DNA of 64,000 nucleotides from Epiperipatus broadwayi (Eukaryota > Onychophora > Udeonychophora > Euonychophora > Peripatidae): positions 7,481,011 through 7,545,010 of the forward strand of contig JAQFVV010006221.1 of the NCBI GenBank assembly GCA_028023455.1, in the 5' to 3' direction. Shown here piece after piece: positions 1 to 11,440 of the stretch. Both the position numbers and the translations under genes were made by a program. The stretch's first letter is position 1, and every line of letters begins with the position of its first letter. The notes under the pieces are model-generated. The model did not search any database, was not told where the DNA came from, and saw only the letters and a list, made by a program, of their open reading frames with translations.

Positions 1-611
1 CATATATTTTAGTATTTTATAGCTATGCCTTGGAGAGTGAGTTAGTTAAAATGTGTATTTTAAATAAATGATGCATATTTCTTAGCCTATAGAAATAACC
101 TTTAAATAAAATTATTCTTAGCCGTATTAGACTAATCGTTCATGCATCAATAATATGACACCCTTTATGCTATGTGAGAGTGCAAATGACCTTTGTTTGT
201 TTGAAGTGAGTATAGTTCTGCTACCTCAAGGTTGATATGGAGCATAGCTCTCTCACAATTAAATATATTGATATTTGAAGGTATTTAGGAGATCAAGGAT
301 TTATTCCCAGCTCCATTTTTATTTGTTTGCTTCATAAGATAAATATTTTTATACCGTTGTAGAATGTGGTGTTTTTAGCATGCCTAACTTACATATGTGC
401 AGCGAGTTCCTCATATACTTTATAGCCTCAAGCAGAAGGCAATCTTAGGTCCATGCTATCACCAAGAAGTTATTATTAACTTATTCTCTCTTATAAAAGT
501 ATTATTATTATCATCATTACCTAGGAGTGAATGATAAATTAGTGTTTATTATTTGTTAGGTCATCGCATATTAGTAAAAAGTAGTTATTTGGTTTAGGGA
601 ATAATTTATAC

Positions 612-905
612 TATCATATATTAAAGTATGAAGATTGTCTATCTTAATATATATCTGAACACTTATAGTATACATGTGTGGGAGATGATAATCTGGACCA
701 ACTGATGATTGCTGGTTTAGCATGAAATATGTATATTGGTGATTATTTATCTTTTCAGCATATATGTGCTTGAGTGTATCAGTGTTATTAGATATAGTGG
801 AGAGTGGTGGGTTATGTGAAAGTCTGTGCTCATATACCCTATATATTACATATATAGATATAGATATAGGTATGTAAGAAGCCTGTGTTTCAGTTATATC
901 ATATT
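612..905 (+). mobile_element. Family B hammerhead retroposon, 5'-truncated copy
   Basis: Single copy of the dispersed repeat that recurs at 14.5-15.1, 57.9-58.5 and 59.8-60.7 kb. It begins within the 'attaaagtatgaagattg' segment, so about the first 190 bp of the longest copies are missing. It then carries a complete hammerhead motif (688-746), a region resembling tRNA promoter boxes, and the family 3' end 'agcctgtgttt'. Its identity is seen directly by similarity to the other copies. Mode of mobility is inferred. Confidence 0.8.
688..746 (+). ncRNA. Type I hammerhead ribozyme motif (family B)
   Basis: Core CUGAUGA at 702-708 and GAAA at 724-727. Stem II is UGCU/AGCA with a GGUUU loop, preceded by a U-U opposition where a G-C pair is usual. 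Stem III is AUA/UAU closing on a two-base loop, ending in U16.1 (734) and H17 = A (735). Stem I pairs ACCAA (697-701) with UUGGU (736-740) and, across a UGG internal loop, AUAAUC (688-693) with GAUUAU (741-746). Predicted cleavage lies between 735 and 736. The fold is read from the sequence; activity is not shown. Confidence 0.8.
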
Positions 906-1272
906 TCATAAATTGATGTACTGAATAGCTAAGCTTAGCTCTAGCTGGTGAGCGAAGATGTTTATTCTAAATTTATAGTTAAGAATTTGAATTCAGGCAA
1001 GTAATATGCATCATACCAGGTTCATGCAGAAGCAAGTCATCGCTGGATTGAAAGAAAATGATAGGAAACTCATGTTGGGGCTATAGTATTAAATACACGT
1101 ATGTGCAGACATAGCTTATTAATTATCACACAATTATCAAACATAAATTAATTATTAAGTCATGGGAAGTATTAGCTCGCAAAAGGCGTTATAAACGAAA
1201 ATATTAAAAGTTAGAGTAATTTATTATCTTATAAATTCCTTAGTGAAAGCAATTTTATTATTTTCAAATACG

Positions 1273-1519
1273 AATTCCCAATGGAACAAGCAAAACTCTC
1301 CATACAGTAGTGTCACTCAGTGCCAACCAGAGTAATCAATGGATGCCAGAAGGCTTGTGCATAAAATCCCCATCTGCACAAGTCTTCTGGCATCCATTGA
1401 TTACTCTGGTTGGCACTGAGTGGCACTATTGTCTGGAAAGTTTTGCCTGTTTAATAACAGTAATGTGCTAGCATAAGAAATAGTGATCATGTGATGTTTA
1501 GTGGTAATTCCCAATGGAA
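1273..1519. mobile_element. Family D inverted-repeat element with 14-bp TSD
   Basis: Element body 1,287-1,505 is flanked by perfect 14-bp direct repeats AATTCCCAATGGAA (1,273-1,286 and 1,506-1,519). It is nearly palindromic: the left arm with 'aaaactctccatacagtag' is mirrored on the right by 'ggaaagttttgcctg'. The centre 'aaaatccccatct' is short, so this copy lacks the hammerhead segment carried by the 32-kb and 45-kb copies. The right end 'catgtgatgtttagtggt' is shared with other copies. The long TSD argues against cut-and-paste and for a target-primed insertion. Confidence 0.8.
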
Positions 1520-2070
1520 TGAACAAATATTGCTATAAAATTTAGATGGGCTATAAGCTAATTTATATTTGTTGTAATGATGCTGAAGTACAGCTTCACA
1601 TATAGAGAATAATGAATTTTAAAAGTGTTATATTACAGGTCAAAAATAATTTATAGAATCGTTGTATTATATAATAGTTATTTGTCCCAAAATAAATGTC
1701 ATTGTTGGGATGGGGCTATATACCAGATAGGATAAGCCTTGCAAGAATGTGTAATCGTAGTCAGTAGAGGTCCCTTGTAATTTTTATTTCATAGTTTTCT
1801 TTGATTTGGGGTCGCTACGATATTTATTTCAATATTGTAATATTTAGCGTTTAACTGTATTAATAAATATTTTGTTTTTAAAATTTAAACTTTTGTTTGG
1901 TGTCTCAATGCTTGGATACTCATGAATTCACAATATCTATGAATTCACTAATTCACAACATCTATTAATTTTTAAAATCCATTAATTTTAAAGATATGAC
2001 ATAAAAGAATTATAGAAAATATTTCATATTTCTAGTACAGATTGATCACGAAATATCGTTATTAGATTTT

Positions 2071-2818
2071 TGCAGTATTCAAGGTCAAGGTATACATATG
2101 TAATGTATAATGAATATGTAAAATAATAATAATAATAATTGTATAATAATAAGAATATGTAAAATAAGAATAATAATTGTATAATAATAAGAGTACAATA
2201 ATGTAGAATAAAACTGATAACTGTAATGTATAATGAATATGTAAAATAAGAAGTAATAATTATATAATAAAAAGAGTATGTAAAATAAGAATAATTGTAT
2301 AATAATAAGAGTACAATAATAAATGTAGAATAAAAGTAATAACTGTAAAATATAATGAATATGTAAAATAAGAATAACTGTACAGCAATTATGTATAACG
2401 ATTGTGTAAAATTACAATGTTGTTAAATCATAGAAAGCCCAGCTGACCTTATAGGGTCAGAAAACTGTGTAAAATACCATATATGGTGAGAAATGTAAAA
2501 ACACTGTGTGTATGTGAAAACGTATGTGAAAACACCATATATGGTTAGGAATGTAAAAGACTCCAGAAGTCTTGAGGGGTATATAAACCCCCATAACCTG
2601 ATCTAATTGTTCTGAGTTTTAATTATTAGTCAGAGACTCCTGCCTCTGTAAGTCCAAAGCAGGACTATTATTATATGCAGGTCACCATGACCTTTTATTA
2701 TTTTATTATGCCTACAATAGGCAATGTATATAATTAAAATTATTCATATTAAACTATAATCTTACCATCTCAATTCTGCCTTTGTCCATTTATTTACTTG
2801 CTGGTCATAGACACAGAA
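2071..2818 (+). repeat. 5' LTR
   Basis: The first half is a degenerate A/T tandem of 'aataagaataataattg' and 'gaatatgtaaaataa' variants. A likely core promoter 'gaggggtatataaaccccc' lies at about 2,574-2,592, with a TATA box, and promoter-proximal sequence ends at the 'tttgtccatttatttacttg' segment. The last two bases read AA against CA in the 3' LTR, a probable mutation of the terminal CA. Confidence 0.9.
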
Positions 2819-2998
2819 AATTGGTGCAGTCAAGACAGGAATCGAATCTGAAAGAAACTGGCGCAGTGAAGACAGAAATCGAATCTGAAAGATATTGGCG
2901 CAGTTGACACAGGAATCAAATCTGAAAAAAAGTGGCAGTCAATACAGGATTGGCTCGGTCATCATAGGATCGAATCTGGAAATAATTGCCTAAACAGC
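2819..2998 (+). repeat. Tandemly repeated primer-binding-site region
   Basis: Directly after the 5' LTR is TTGGTGCAGTCAAGACAGG, placed where a tRNA primer-binding site (starting TGG) is expected. Related units starting 'ctggcgcagtgaagacag', 'attggcgcagttgacacag' and a decayed 'gtggcagtcaatacagg' follow at about 43-bp spacing, each with an 'aatcgaatctgaaa' trailer. I infer repeated duplication of the PBS leader. Confidence 0.7.
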
Positions 2999-3039
2999 AA
3001 GCTGAGACAAATCATAAGTGGATTTGAATCAATAGAGAA

Positions 3040-3723
3040 ATGGTGAGCATATCGCAAGTTTCTATTTGCGAATTTAATGTAAAAGATCCAAGTGATTGGC
3101 CACTGTATGTTCAGAGGATAAAAAACTACTTTATACTAAATAGTATTACCGAGAATACTGTAAAAGTAGCCTCATTACTTTGCTTCGCAGGCCAGAGGGT
3201 AATTGAAATAGCAAACAAACTATGTGGAAATTCGCTGGAGATGCAGAAATACGATGATCTTGTAACACAGCTAAATGAATATTTCAATCCCCAACCATCC
3301 AAGTTTATTGCACGATTGCACTTTAGAGGCAGAAGGCAAAGAAAGAATGAGAAAATAAAAGAATATGACATTGGTTTAAGAGAGATGGCAAAGCCATGCC
3401 TTTACGGTAAATATTTAGAAGAAGTTCTTCTCGAATAGCTATTATACAGAAAAATTGATGACCAGTTTAGGCAGATCTTATTAGCAATAAAAGATCTAAC
3501 TTACGAAGAAGCTATCAGATGTGGAACAGCTTATGAACTACTGCTTGACCAAGCAAGAGAGTTCAGAATTTTCATGAGACCAGAACCACTTCAGGATACA
3601 ATTTTTAAATGTCTGAAGTTAAGCCCAAAACCGATAAACAAATTAAATGTTTCCGATGTAGAAAAATCGGTCACAAAGCCCGTGATTGCAATATGCCAGA
3701 AACCGAAAGTTATCAGAAAATAA
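3040..3723 (+). pseudogene. Gypsy Gag remnant with in-frame stop
   Basis: A reading frame starts at ATG 3,040 and is similar in layout to retrotransposon Gag proteins: an N-terminal 'DWPLYVQRIKNYF' helix, then a 'LVTQLNEYFNPQPSKFIARLHF' type segment (abbreviated) typical of the retrotrans_gag domain. An in-frame TAG at 3,436-3,438 interrupts it, after which the same frame stays open and Gag-like ('LTYEEAIRCGTAYEL') to a TAA at 3,721-3,723. The last part overlaps the following frame, as expected for gag-pol frameshifting. The product would normally form the virus-like particle. Confidence 0.8.
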
Positions 3724-4431
3724 CTGAGTATCCTGAAAGATGGCACCACCATACAAAGCCTAACAGAGAACTTGCGTGTGAAGCGATGGAAAGTAGCTAC
3801 ATAAAAAGTGCTACTATAGATGAAACTGATCAAATTATGATAAATGTAAAACCAATCAGCAAGCCAATAACCATGGAAATTGATAGCGGAGCAGGGATGT
3901 CGCTGATAAAGAGTAAAGATTGGGAAAGACTAATCCAGAATTTAAAATTCCCTCCAAGGATAGAGAAGACTCAACTCAAGGCCTGGGATGCTAATAAAAA
4001 TCCCATAAGGATATTAGGAGTTGCAAATGTAATGGTAGAAACAACGAAAACTAAAGAAATACTACCAATATATATTGTGAACAGAGACATTAACCTGATC
4101 ATAGGCCATGAGTGGTTCATGCCCCTAGGTATAAAAATATGCATTATAAAAATAATGAATATAGAATCGCAAGTCAAAAATAATTACCCCAGCTTGTTCA
4201 AAAAAGAACCAGGAAAACTAAAAACCTCATCTGTAGAGATAGAGTTAAGAGACAGAGGAAAACCTATTGTAAGAAAACCTCAGAAAGTACCTATAGCACA
4301 GCAAAAATTGGTGCATCGAAACCACCATCAACAAACAGCAAATTGGCAAAGCACAGTAAAGACCGCCAGCAACCGTCTCAACTCAAAGACTATGTTAGGT
4401 GAAAAACCATACTTCTGGAGTGGGGGAGGAG
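3609..4431 (+). pseudogene. Gypsy CCHC knuckle-protease, truncated pol
   Basis: The frame opens with a canonical CX2CX4HX4C zinc knuckle (CFRCRKIGHKARDC, residues 14-27), then a retropepsin-type protease with the catalytic DSG in 'MEIDSGAGMSLI' and the later 'LIIGHEWF' segment. Next comes the region leading into RT ('YPSLFKKEPGKLK'). The catalytic RT blocks never appear: after residue ~240 the frame crosses a deletion junction and runs into the 3' LTR. The knuckle would bind genomic RNA and the protease would process Gag-Pol. As built this is a defective polyprotein. Confidence 0.85.
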
Positions 4432-5180
4432 TGCAGTATTCAAGGTCAAGGTATACATATGTAATGTATAATGAATATGTAAAATAATAATAATAATTGT
4501 ATAATAATAAGAGTATGTAAAATAAGAATAATAATTGTAAAATAATAAGAGTATAATAATGTAGAATAAAACTGATAACTGTAATGTATAATGAATATGT
4601 AAAATAAGAAGTAATAATTGTATAATAAAAAGAGTATGTAAAATAAGAATAATTGTATAATAATAAGAGTACAATAATAAATGTAGAATAAAAGTAATAA
4701 CTGTAAAATATAATGAATATGTAAAATAAGAATAACTGTACAGCAATTATGTATAACGATTGTGTAAAATTACAATGTTGTTAAATCATAGAAAGCCTAG
4801 CTGACCTTATAGGGTCAGAAAACTGTGTAAAATACCATATATGGTGAGAAATGTAAAAACACTGTGTGTATGTGAAAACGTATGTGAAAACATCATATAT
4901 GGTTAGGAATGTAAAAGACTCCAGAAGACTTGAGGGGTATATAAACCCCCATAACCTGATCTAATTGTTCTGAGTTTTAATTATTAGTCAGAGACTCCTG
5001 CCTCTGTAAGTCCAAAGCAGGACTAGGGTTATTATATGCAGGTCACCACGACCTTTTATTATTTTATTACGCCTACAATAGGCAATGTATATAGTTAAAA
5101 TTATTCGTATTAAACTATAATCTTACTATCTCAATTCTGCCTTTGTCCATTTATTTACTTGCTGGTCATAAGACACAGCA
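4432..5180 (+). repeat. 3' LTR
   Basis: Counterpart of the 5' LTR, with few differences: one fewer AAT in the early A/T tract, an extra AGGG near 5,025, and scattered substitutions. It ends ACACAGCA, with the TSD ATTTT immediately after. Confidence 0.9.
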
Positions 5181-5185
5181 ATTTT

Positions 5186-7380
5186 ATTGCTAATTTAATA
5201 CATTTTTCATTTGCTAAGATTTGAAGAATTAAACTAATAAACGTATGTGTCAAAAGTATAAGGATCATATGGCAAACAGCTGAGAAAATGGCTTAATTGT
5301 AGATGTAATATTTAGTTATTCAATTCATTGCACTTTGACTAATGTTACGAGTGGATATAAAATCCTTCTTCACTGCTAATATTTGGACGCGTTCCCAGTT
5401 GCTAAAATTATATTCGAAATTTATTAGAATTAAGTATTTCATTTAATCAACTATTTAACAGTTAATAATATTTATTATGATTATTATGATTCGTATTGTT
5501 AGCTTTAGTTAAAGTAGACATTAGCTTTAAATGGGTGTATGTCTATTCAATTCGTGTTCGCTGGGAAAGTGTCCAAGGGTCTGCAATGAATGTGAAAATG
5601 ATTATTTATTGCTCCTTGCTACAGATCAAGACCCTGAGAACGAGAGTATTTATACTTCTAAACTTTTAGATAGCAAGATTATCATTGTTAATATGCTACA
5701 ACAGTTAATATTATTGAGTTAACAGATTGCGCATTCCAGTCCTGTGTGTGTGTATAAGAAATGGTATTGAAGAGCTGTGTTTTGGGAGAGGTGACTGAGA
5801 ACATAAACACAAACATTTAAGAGTAAATAATTGTTACTGTGGAGAGTGGTCGATGCGGAGAATGAAGAGATAATTAATTTGTTTGAAAGGGAGGGGTCAG
5901 TAGAAATTTCTCCTCTTCGTTATTTAAGTAATAAGACTTTAATATTTTTTTTTATTAGTCTAATTCTCTGGTTTCTCTGCGTGGATTATCGATCCATTTC
6001 CATTAATTTAAATTTTCCTCTGAAATAAAGAAACGATATTATTGTAGTTGCCACTGGAGATCATCATATAGCTGTGTGGGTCCGTGGAGGAAAGGTGCTT
6101 TTCGTTTTTAATAATTTGTCATTAATTTATTTAATAAGTACTGAGTTCGAAAATAAGAACTTAACACACTATTCATAATTTAAAGTATTAGTATTGCATT
6201 TTTCTTTTGGAAATTTTTGATAACTTGCTTTCTTCATGGACTTACAAATTATTAGGTGATGATGATCTTGAGTGAGCACTATAGATAATTGATACAGTTG
6301 CGATTTGGCGCCAGGGTAAACACATCGTTACATATATATATCTGTCACTTTCTCTATCTCCACATAAGGTTATATAGGATTTGGACTGGTCCGACAGATT
6401 GCTAAGTGGGGGAAAGGTTATAATATATATAAGGCATGTCTTCTAATGGTTATGTATTTTTATTTTTTTATGCTTATTAAACTTGATCTTCTTAATTACA
6501 TTTTATACAATGTAATGTTGATATGCATTGTTTATTAATTTAAGTGCCCCTAATTTTTGCAGACAATATTCTGCTTTGACGCTGTGTCGACTTTATATAT
6601 AAATTTGAATCGTTTTAAATTTAGTTTAATTATTGTAATCTGTTAATTGCGTTCAATGAAATATTTTTATCTAACGATTAGATCAGATAATTAATTAGAG
6701 CTGTCAATTTTCCTATTTTTACATAGGACATTGATTGATAACATTTAAAACTTGTTTCTAGTTCACTAATAAACCTTTTAATGTAAAACACACAAAAAAT
6801 TAGCTTTTCAAATTCTTATAAATAATTGATCTCTTTAACGTTCACCTTAATGTTTAAAAATATGAACAAAATAAATGTTTTTTTTTTTTTAATGAAAGCA
6901 TTATTTTTTAAATCTTTAATTACTTTTTTTGTAATAACTTAAACTTGTTAATACTGTAGCTATTTTATCTTTTTTAATTGATTATATATATGTCTAGTGT
7001 TGAACTCAAACCATGGAAGAGGTTAGATAGGGGATTGATCTTCATGAATAATGAATAAACAATGTCTAACCTAGAATATTTTTTTCTACTAAATAAATAT
7101 TGTCTCTTAAAATTCTAAGTATTCTCTTTATTGCAAAATCTTTCTTTGTCTTTGGTCCATACTTTTTATCATTTTTCTTTAACTTTTTTAAACATTGATG
7201 CATTTTTAAGGCGAATCTGTCAAAGGTTTCAGCCTTTCACATTATTATTGATGTTGATATAAGCCTTTAATCATCATGGGCAAACAGTGACACGAGATTA
7301 TGATTGTGCAACCATATCCAAATCTAGTTTTTTATTTTTTGTTTGAAGAGAGAATTAAGAAAAAAAATAATTAAATGCTA
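5186..7380. other. Intergenic/intronic, no identifiable gene
   Basis: AT-rich sequence. Slightly more GC-rich stretches at about 5,530-5,640 and 5,830-5,930 hold short ATG frames, one cysteine-rich, but no splice context or family match that I recognise. A TATATATATA tract lies at about 6,332 and a T-run at about 6,882. Confidence 0.5.
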
Positions 7381-7383
7381 TGT

Positions 7384-7900
7384 GTGAAGTGTACTATTGT
7401 ATGTTTGTGAAACATGGACAATGAGTAATAAAATTAGGATTACATTGGAAGCCTTTGAGATGTGGATATGGAGAAGAATGGAAAAAGTCAGTTGGATAAA
7501 TAAAATAAAGAAATTTGGAAAAGAGATTAATGAAATATTATTCTTATATCTTCTCCTTTACTTTTTTTTGCATTCTTCATATATTCCTATATATTACTTT
7601 TTATAACTCTCCACATATACACTCCAATGCAATTTTATATATATATAATTCCTTTAATTTTCTAACAGTTTAAGTTAATGAATTAAGAAGATTGATTGAG
7701 GAAATTAGAAAGAGGAAAAGAAACTGGATTGGACACATATTAAAAAGAAAGTATAGTTTATTGAAAGATGTTTTGGAAGGAATGGTGAGTGGAAGCAAGA
7801 AGAAAGGTAGAAAAAGATTGACATTGTTGGGTGATATAAGAGATGGGAAGAGTTACATGGAATTGAAGAGCTGGACAATGAAGAGAATGGAATGAAAAAA
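7384..7900 (+). pseudogene. LINE ORF2 C-terminal remnant (RTE-like)
   Basis: Residues 'YVCETWTMSNK' followed by 'FEMWIWRRMEKVSWINKI' match the region after the RT domain in RTE/BovB-type LINEs (consensus YGCETWT...EMW..RRM..ISW). A second block, 'RKRNWIGHILKRK', continues the same ORF2 C-terminus near 7,700-7,880. The two blocks are separated by about 150 bp of unrelated T-rich sequence (about 7,545-7,690), so the copy is interrupted. Stops in between confirm it is dead. Confidence 0.75.
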
Positions 7901-8994
7901 TGGATGAATTGATGATGTGACTATTCTCTGGACCTTTCAATATTATTAATGATACAATTTTGGGTAGTATGGATGTCTAAGTATGCATAGATTTAATTCA
8001 ATTAGTATTGAGTCATTTTTGAAATGAACTTAAGATAGTTTTATTCATAAAATTGAATATAGTTTGAATATCCATATTTAGGAATTTTTTTGTCTCTCTC
8101 CACAAATGTGGATTGTTTTTTTAAGTAATTGCAATAACAGGATAATAATGATGGCATACCAGGAATTGGTGATAATATTAAAAAATTTATTTTTTTCTAT
8201 ATATATATATGTATATAGAAACTTTGCTTGATAGGAATATAGCGTCTTGTAGCTGTCAAGATTTAATATTGATCTAGCATACTCTTAATGAAATTTATCT
8301 TCAAGAGAAAGAGAGTTTAAATGAGTAGGTTAATGGTTAATTTTTTTTGGAAAAGCAGAATGTGAAATCAAAGAAGTATTGCATAGTGTTAGGCTTACTA
8401 TGAAGGAAAACAATATCTCTAGACATGTTGTTGATAGACCAGCAGTATTAAAATTTGATTTGGACAATTGTATTTAGATCTGTTTTATCAATTTTTACTA
8501 TTAGGAATAGAAACTATCCCTAAAGTTATTGCAACACATCAATAAATTGAATGCTTAAATACAATCTGAGCTAAAGTGTAGGTGAGTCCATTCTGTACTT
8601 TTTTCTTTATTGTATCAGTTTATTAATAGTTTGCAGGAGGTTTATAATAGCTTCTGCTTTAATTACATCTATGTTTGACCTATTATTAATATTATCGTCT
8701 AACTGTTATTTTATTTAATGTACAGAGGTTGTTAAAGATGAAGCATAAGGATTATCCTCTGACTGTTCATAGTTATTTCGGAATGGCTTATGATTATACT
8801 GAATTCACACACACACATACATATATCATGTTCTACATTGCAACATGTCAGTAACTTGAATGCTTAAATACAATTTGAGTTAAAGTACAAATAGGTCCAC
8901 TCTGTATTAGCTTATTCATAATTCATTGGGAAGTTACGCTAGCTTCACTTTAATTAAAGTTATTGTAAATAATACGAATAACTAAAAGGTTTCA

Positions 8995-9072
8995 TGCTCG
9001 GGGGTTTGCAAGAAGTTTGAGCACTGGAAGGTTCTTGAGCTTGAGATTCTAACACTCCATAACTGAACCAAA
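8995..9072 (-). mobile_element. Family A tRNA-like SINE fragment
   Basis: On the plus strand 'caagaagtttgagcactgg' and 'gagattctaacactccat' match the units of the array at 62.9-63.4 kb in the same order, with the box-B-like middle partly deleted. The element therefore lies on the minus strand. Confidence 0.55.
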
Positions 9073-9922
9073 TCTTGTAGAGCATTGAAAATAAATGACA
9101 ATGGTTCTATGAACTCAAATAGTCTGTTATCATCGAAACTTTGCTCAACACATGAATTGATTATCATGAACATTTTGTTTAGGTAGAAAAAGTCACTGTA
9201 CAGGAACTTGGATGTATCCATGCTCAAAATAATGTCATCTTAAGACAATGTTATATATAGTTAGGAATCCGAGTGAAATAAGTTAATATTATATGAGAAG
9301 TTTTAAGTCAGATTATCGGGTAGATAATGCACCCCAAATATTTAGAATGATGCAACGTTAAAAGTAATAAATCCCATTCCAAGTACATGACTAGAAAATT
9401 TTCAGCAGCTGTTAAAATACTAAATAGTGTCAAGATATTTTCAAGTCTGTGATGTTGCTGAGATGTGGAATTGTTGTTGATATGGGTATGTTTGTTTTTG
9501 GTGTAGGTAAAAATAAGAGTTCTAATAATTGTATTGTTCATAACTTGATTATAAGGTACTACGTGGGATACCCTGCTTGTTAAAATAATAAAATTAATGT
9601 AGAACTTGATAAACTGGTATCTAAAAATTAGAAATTCATTAACACATAAGAAAATAAAATAATGATTGATACATGCCATATGAATAATATATGCATAAAA
9701 GTGATTAAATAATAGTACCAATTCTAACAGAGTTGAGCTGTAATTGATGCACTTTTAGCTTTCACATCCATTCTAAACTGTGCAGGGGATAAAACATGCA
9801 ATTATATGCTAATTGAGATCACTTTAAAATTTTTTTTTAATGCAGTGAAAGTAATAAATGGATGTGGAAATTAATATATTCTTTTAAATTATAATTGTTT
9901 ATATGATAATAAAGATATTTTT

Positions 9923-10085
9923 AAGAAATGCTATGTGGGTTTTTTCCATATGTCAAAGCATCAGGTGGGAAGCAAAGCCACGACAACTGTCTGCAAGCAA
10001 CTCCTTGCTTGCAAGGCAGCTGCGCTGACCTCTCGGCTACCAACACTTGACAAGAACTACCAACACTTGACAAGAAATGCTATGT
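9923..10085 (-). mobile_element. Family E tRNA-derived SINE with 14-bp TSD
   Basis: Body 9,937-10,071 lies on the minus strand, between perfect 14-bp repeats AAGAAATGCTATGT (9,923-9,936 and 10,072-10,085). Read on the minus strand it holds a Pol III A-box-like 'tagccgagaggtcagcgcag', a tRNA-like middle, and ends '...tttgacatatgg' plus an A-run. Its start 'cttgtcaagtgttggtag' is duplicated in tandem (about 20 bp). Long TSD, A-rich tail and tRNA head are standard SINE hallmarks. Confidence 0.88.
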
Positions 10086-10529
10086 TTTCAACATCTTTTG
10101 AATAATAAAAGCATTTAATTATGTATCTAAACTACTATCTTTTCTGGATTCGGATAGAACTATCCAGCTTGATGAAATTTTAAAAATGGATATCTGTATT
10201 TATAAAAATGGAAAGACTGTAGGTTTTGATGGTATACTTACAGGAATTTCAAAGTATGGTAATAATTTGTTAGCTTTAAAACTATTGGGTTTTTAAAAAT
10301 GTGAATCCGTGAAATTGTATTATTTGATATTAAGGCTGCTTCAGTTATTTCATTTTATAAATGGTGAATGTGATAATAAGAGAATATTGCTTAATATAAT
10401 TTATTTAAATGCATAAATTAGTAGAGGCATTGCCTATTTAAAAATAGAATTTCAAATTTGTGCAGTTTTTACTTAATCTTACTAAAATTATATTTATTAA
10501 TTTTTCAAAAAATTTAAAATATTTCTTAC

Positions 10530-10832
10530 TACATAATCTGGAACTTTAGTCAAAAAGTCATTAACTGCTTCGTCATCCGATGTTATTCCCCACAGTTTTC
10601 CACCTTGACCACTTAGTACCACGGTCTCTAATTGTGTCACATCTCCTTGTTCTACAAGCTCCAGAATCTCATCTTCAGGGATAGAAGTAATGGTGGCTGG
10701 AACTAGGACTAAATTTCCAAGAGAATATGCAGCTTGTGTTCGAGGAGAATGAGGTAGCGATGTATAGTTTATCCACTCCATCCTTATATCATCATTATTT
10801 GGGTTGAGGAAATTATTGGGATATTTTTCTTC
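10530..10832 (-). CDS. Internal coding exon, ankyrin-associated family (putative)
   Basis: Open minus-strand stretch of exactly 101 codons between a good acceptor (minus strand 'cttcctttta' type tract, tcttttag, ending at 10,833) and a canonical donor GTAAGA starting at 10,529. Both boundaries are phase 0. Residues include 'LGNLVLVPATITSIPEDEIL', 'ELVEQGDVTQLETVVLSGQG' and 'AVNDFLTKVPDYV'. From memory, the EGD/QGD..LE..VL.G.G...L.G..S....V..FL..VP.Y pattern precedes ankyrin repeats in some invertebrate proteins; I cannot name the gene. Codon use is more GC-rich than the surroundings. An ankyrin-like segment on the same strand at 12.66-12.74 kb supports a common gene. Without the splice donor the frame would run into a stop 10 codons later. 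Confidence 0.72.
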
Positions 10833-11440
10833 CTAAAAGAAATTAATGCTAATCAGGGAAGTAATTTAGAAAGCTTTTAACTAGCAGCAAATATGTACCC
10901 ATTAACTAATCTAATTATGCTTTCAATTGTTTAAATTACTTTTTACTAAATGATTTATTTAAATTAATAAATTCAGTGCAATTATATATATATTTCAGGT
11001 ACTTTTAGAGTCACAACCACACATTACTACATGTATATGTTATCATGTTTTTATTTATAAAAATTTCCATATAAATAATAATAATAAATCTCATTATGGG
11101 CAATTTTTGAATTACTGTTTAAACGTTTAAAGTACGGTTTGTATTGTTTTAGCAATGTTTATGCTCAGTACTAAGTGTTCTATTCTTTTTTTAATGGTGT
11201 TTGTATTATTTTTAGTTTCATAAATAGTTAATGCAAAAATTTTGCAGAAATTAATACTAATTTAACTTACAGATCGATTCAAAAATTTTTTATTGCTATT
11301 TTAAAGAGTTCAATTCAATCATAGTAAAATAAATAATTATATTAAAAATTTCGCTTTGTTAAACATAGCATCATTAATATGATTTTATTAAAAGAATTCA
11401 AATATCTACTTAAAAACTATAAATAATTTAATAATAAGAT

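Larger units (their letters stand above)
2071..5180 (+). mobile_element. Ty3/gypsy LTR retrotransposon, internally deleted
   Basis: Two near-identical LTRs of about 748 bp (2,071-2,818 and 4,432-5,180), beginning TGCAGTATT and ending near ACACAGCA, bracket about 1.6 kb. A 5-bp target duplication ATTTT flanks the element (2,066-2,070 and 5,181-5,185). The interior encodes a broken Gag, a CCHC knuckle, an aspartic protease and only the very start of reverse transcriptase, then jumps to the polypurine-like 'ctggagtgggggagga' before the 3' LTR. Most of RT and all of RNase H and integrase are absent. It cannot be autonomous. High LTR similarity suggests fairly recent insertion. Confidence 0.93.

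Noticed and set aside
571-909. 112-codon minus-strand frame
   Set aside because: Antisense of the family B repeat; the same frame recurs at 60 kb because the repeat does, not because it is a gene.
4390-4746. 118-codon minus-strand frame
   Set aside because: Low-complexity Y/L/I product of the A/T tandem in the 3' LTR, antisense to the element.
5531-5722. 63-codon cysteine-rich frame
   Set aside because: No signal peptide, splice context or family match; composition is only slightly above background.
9308-9721. 137-codon minus-strand frame
   Set aside because: Residue use (H, I, N, F, Y) is what AT-rich non-coding DNA gives; no domain or splice signals.
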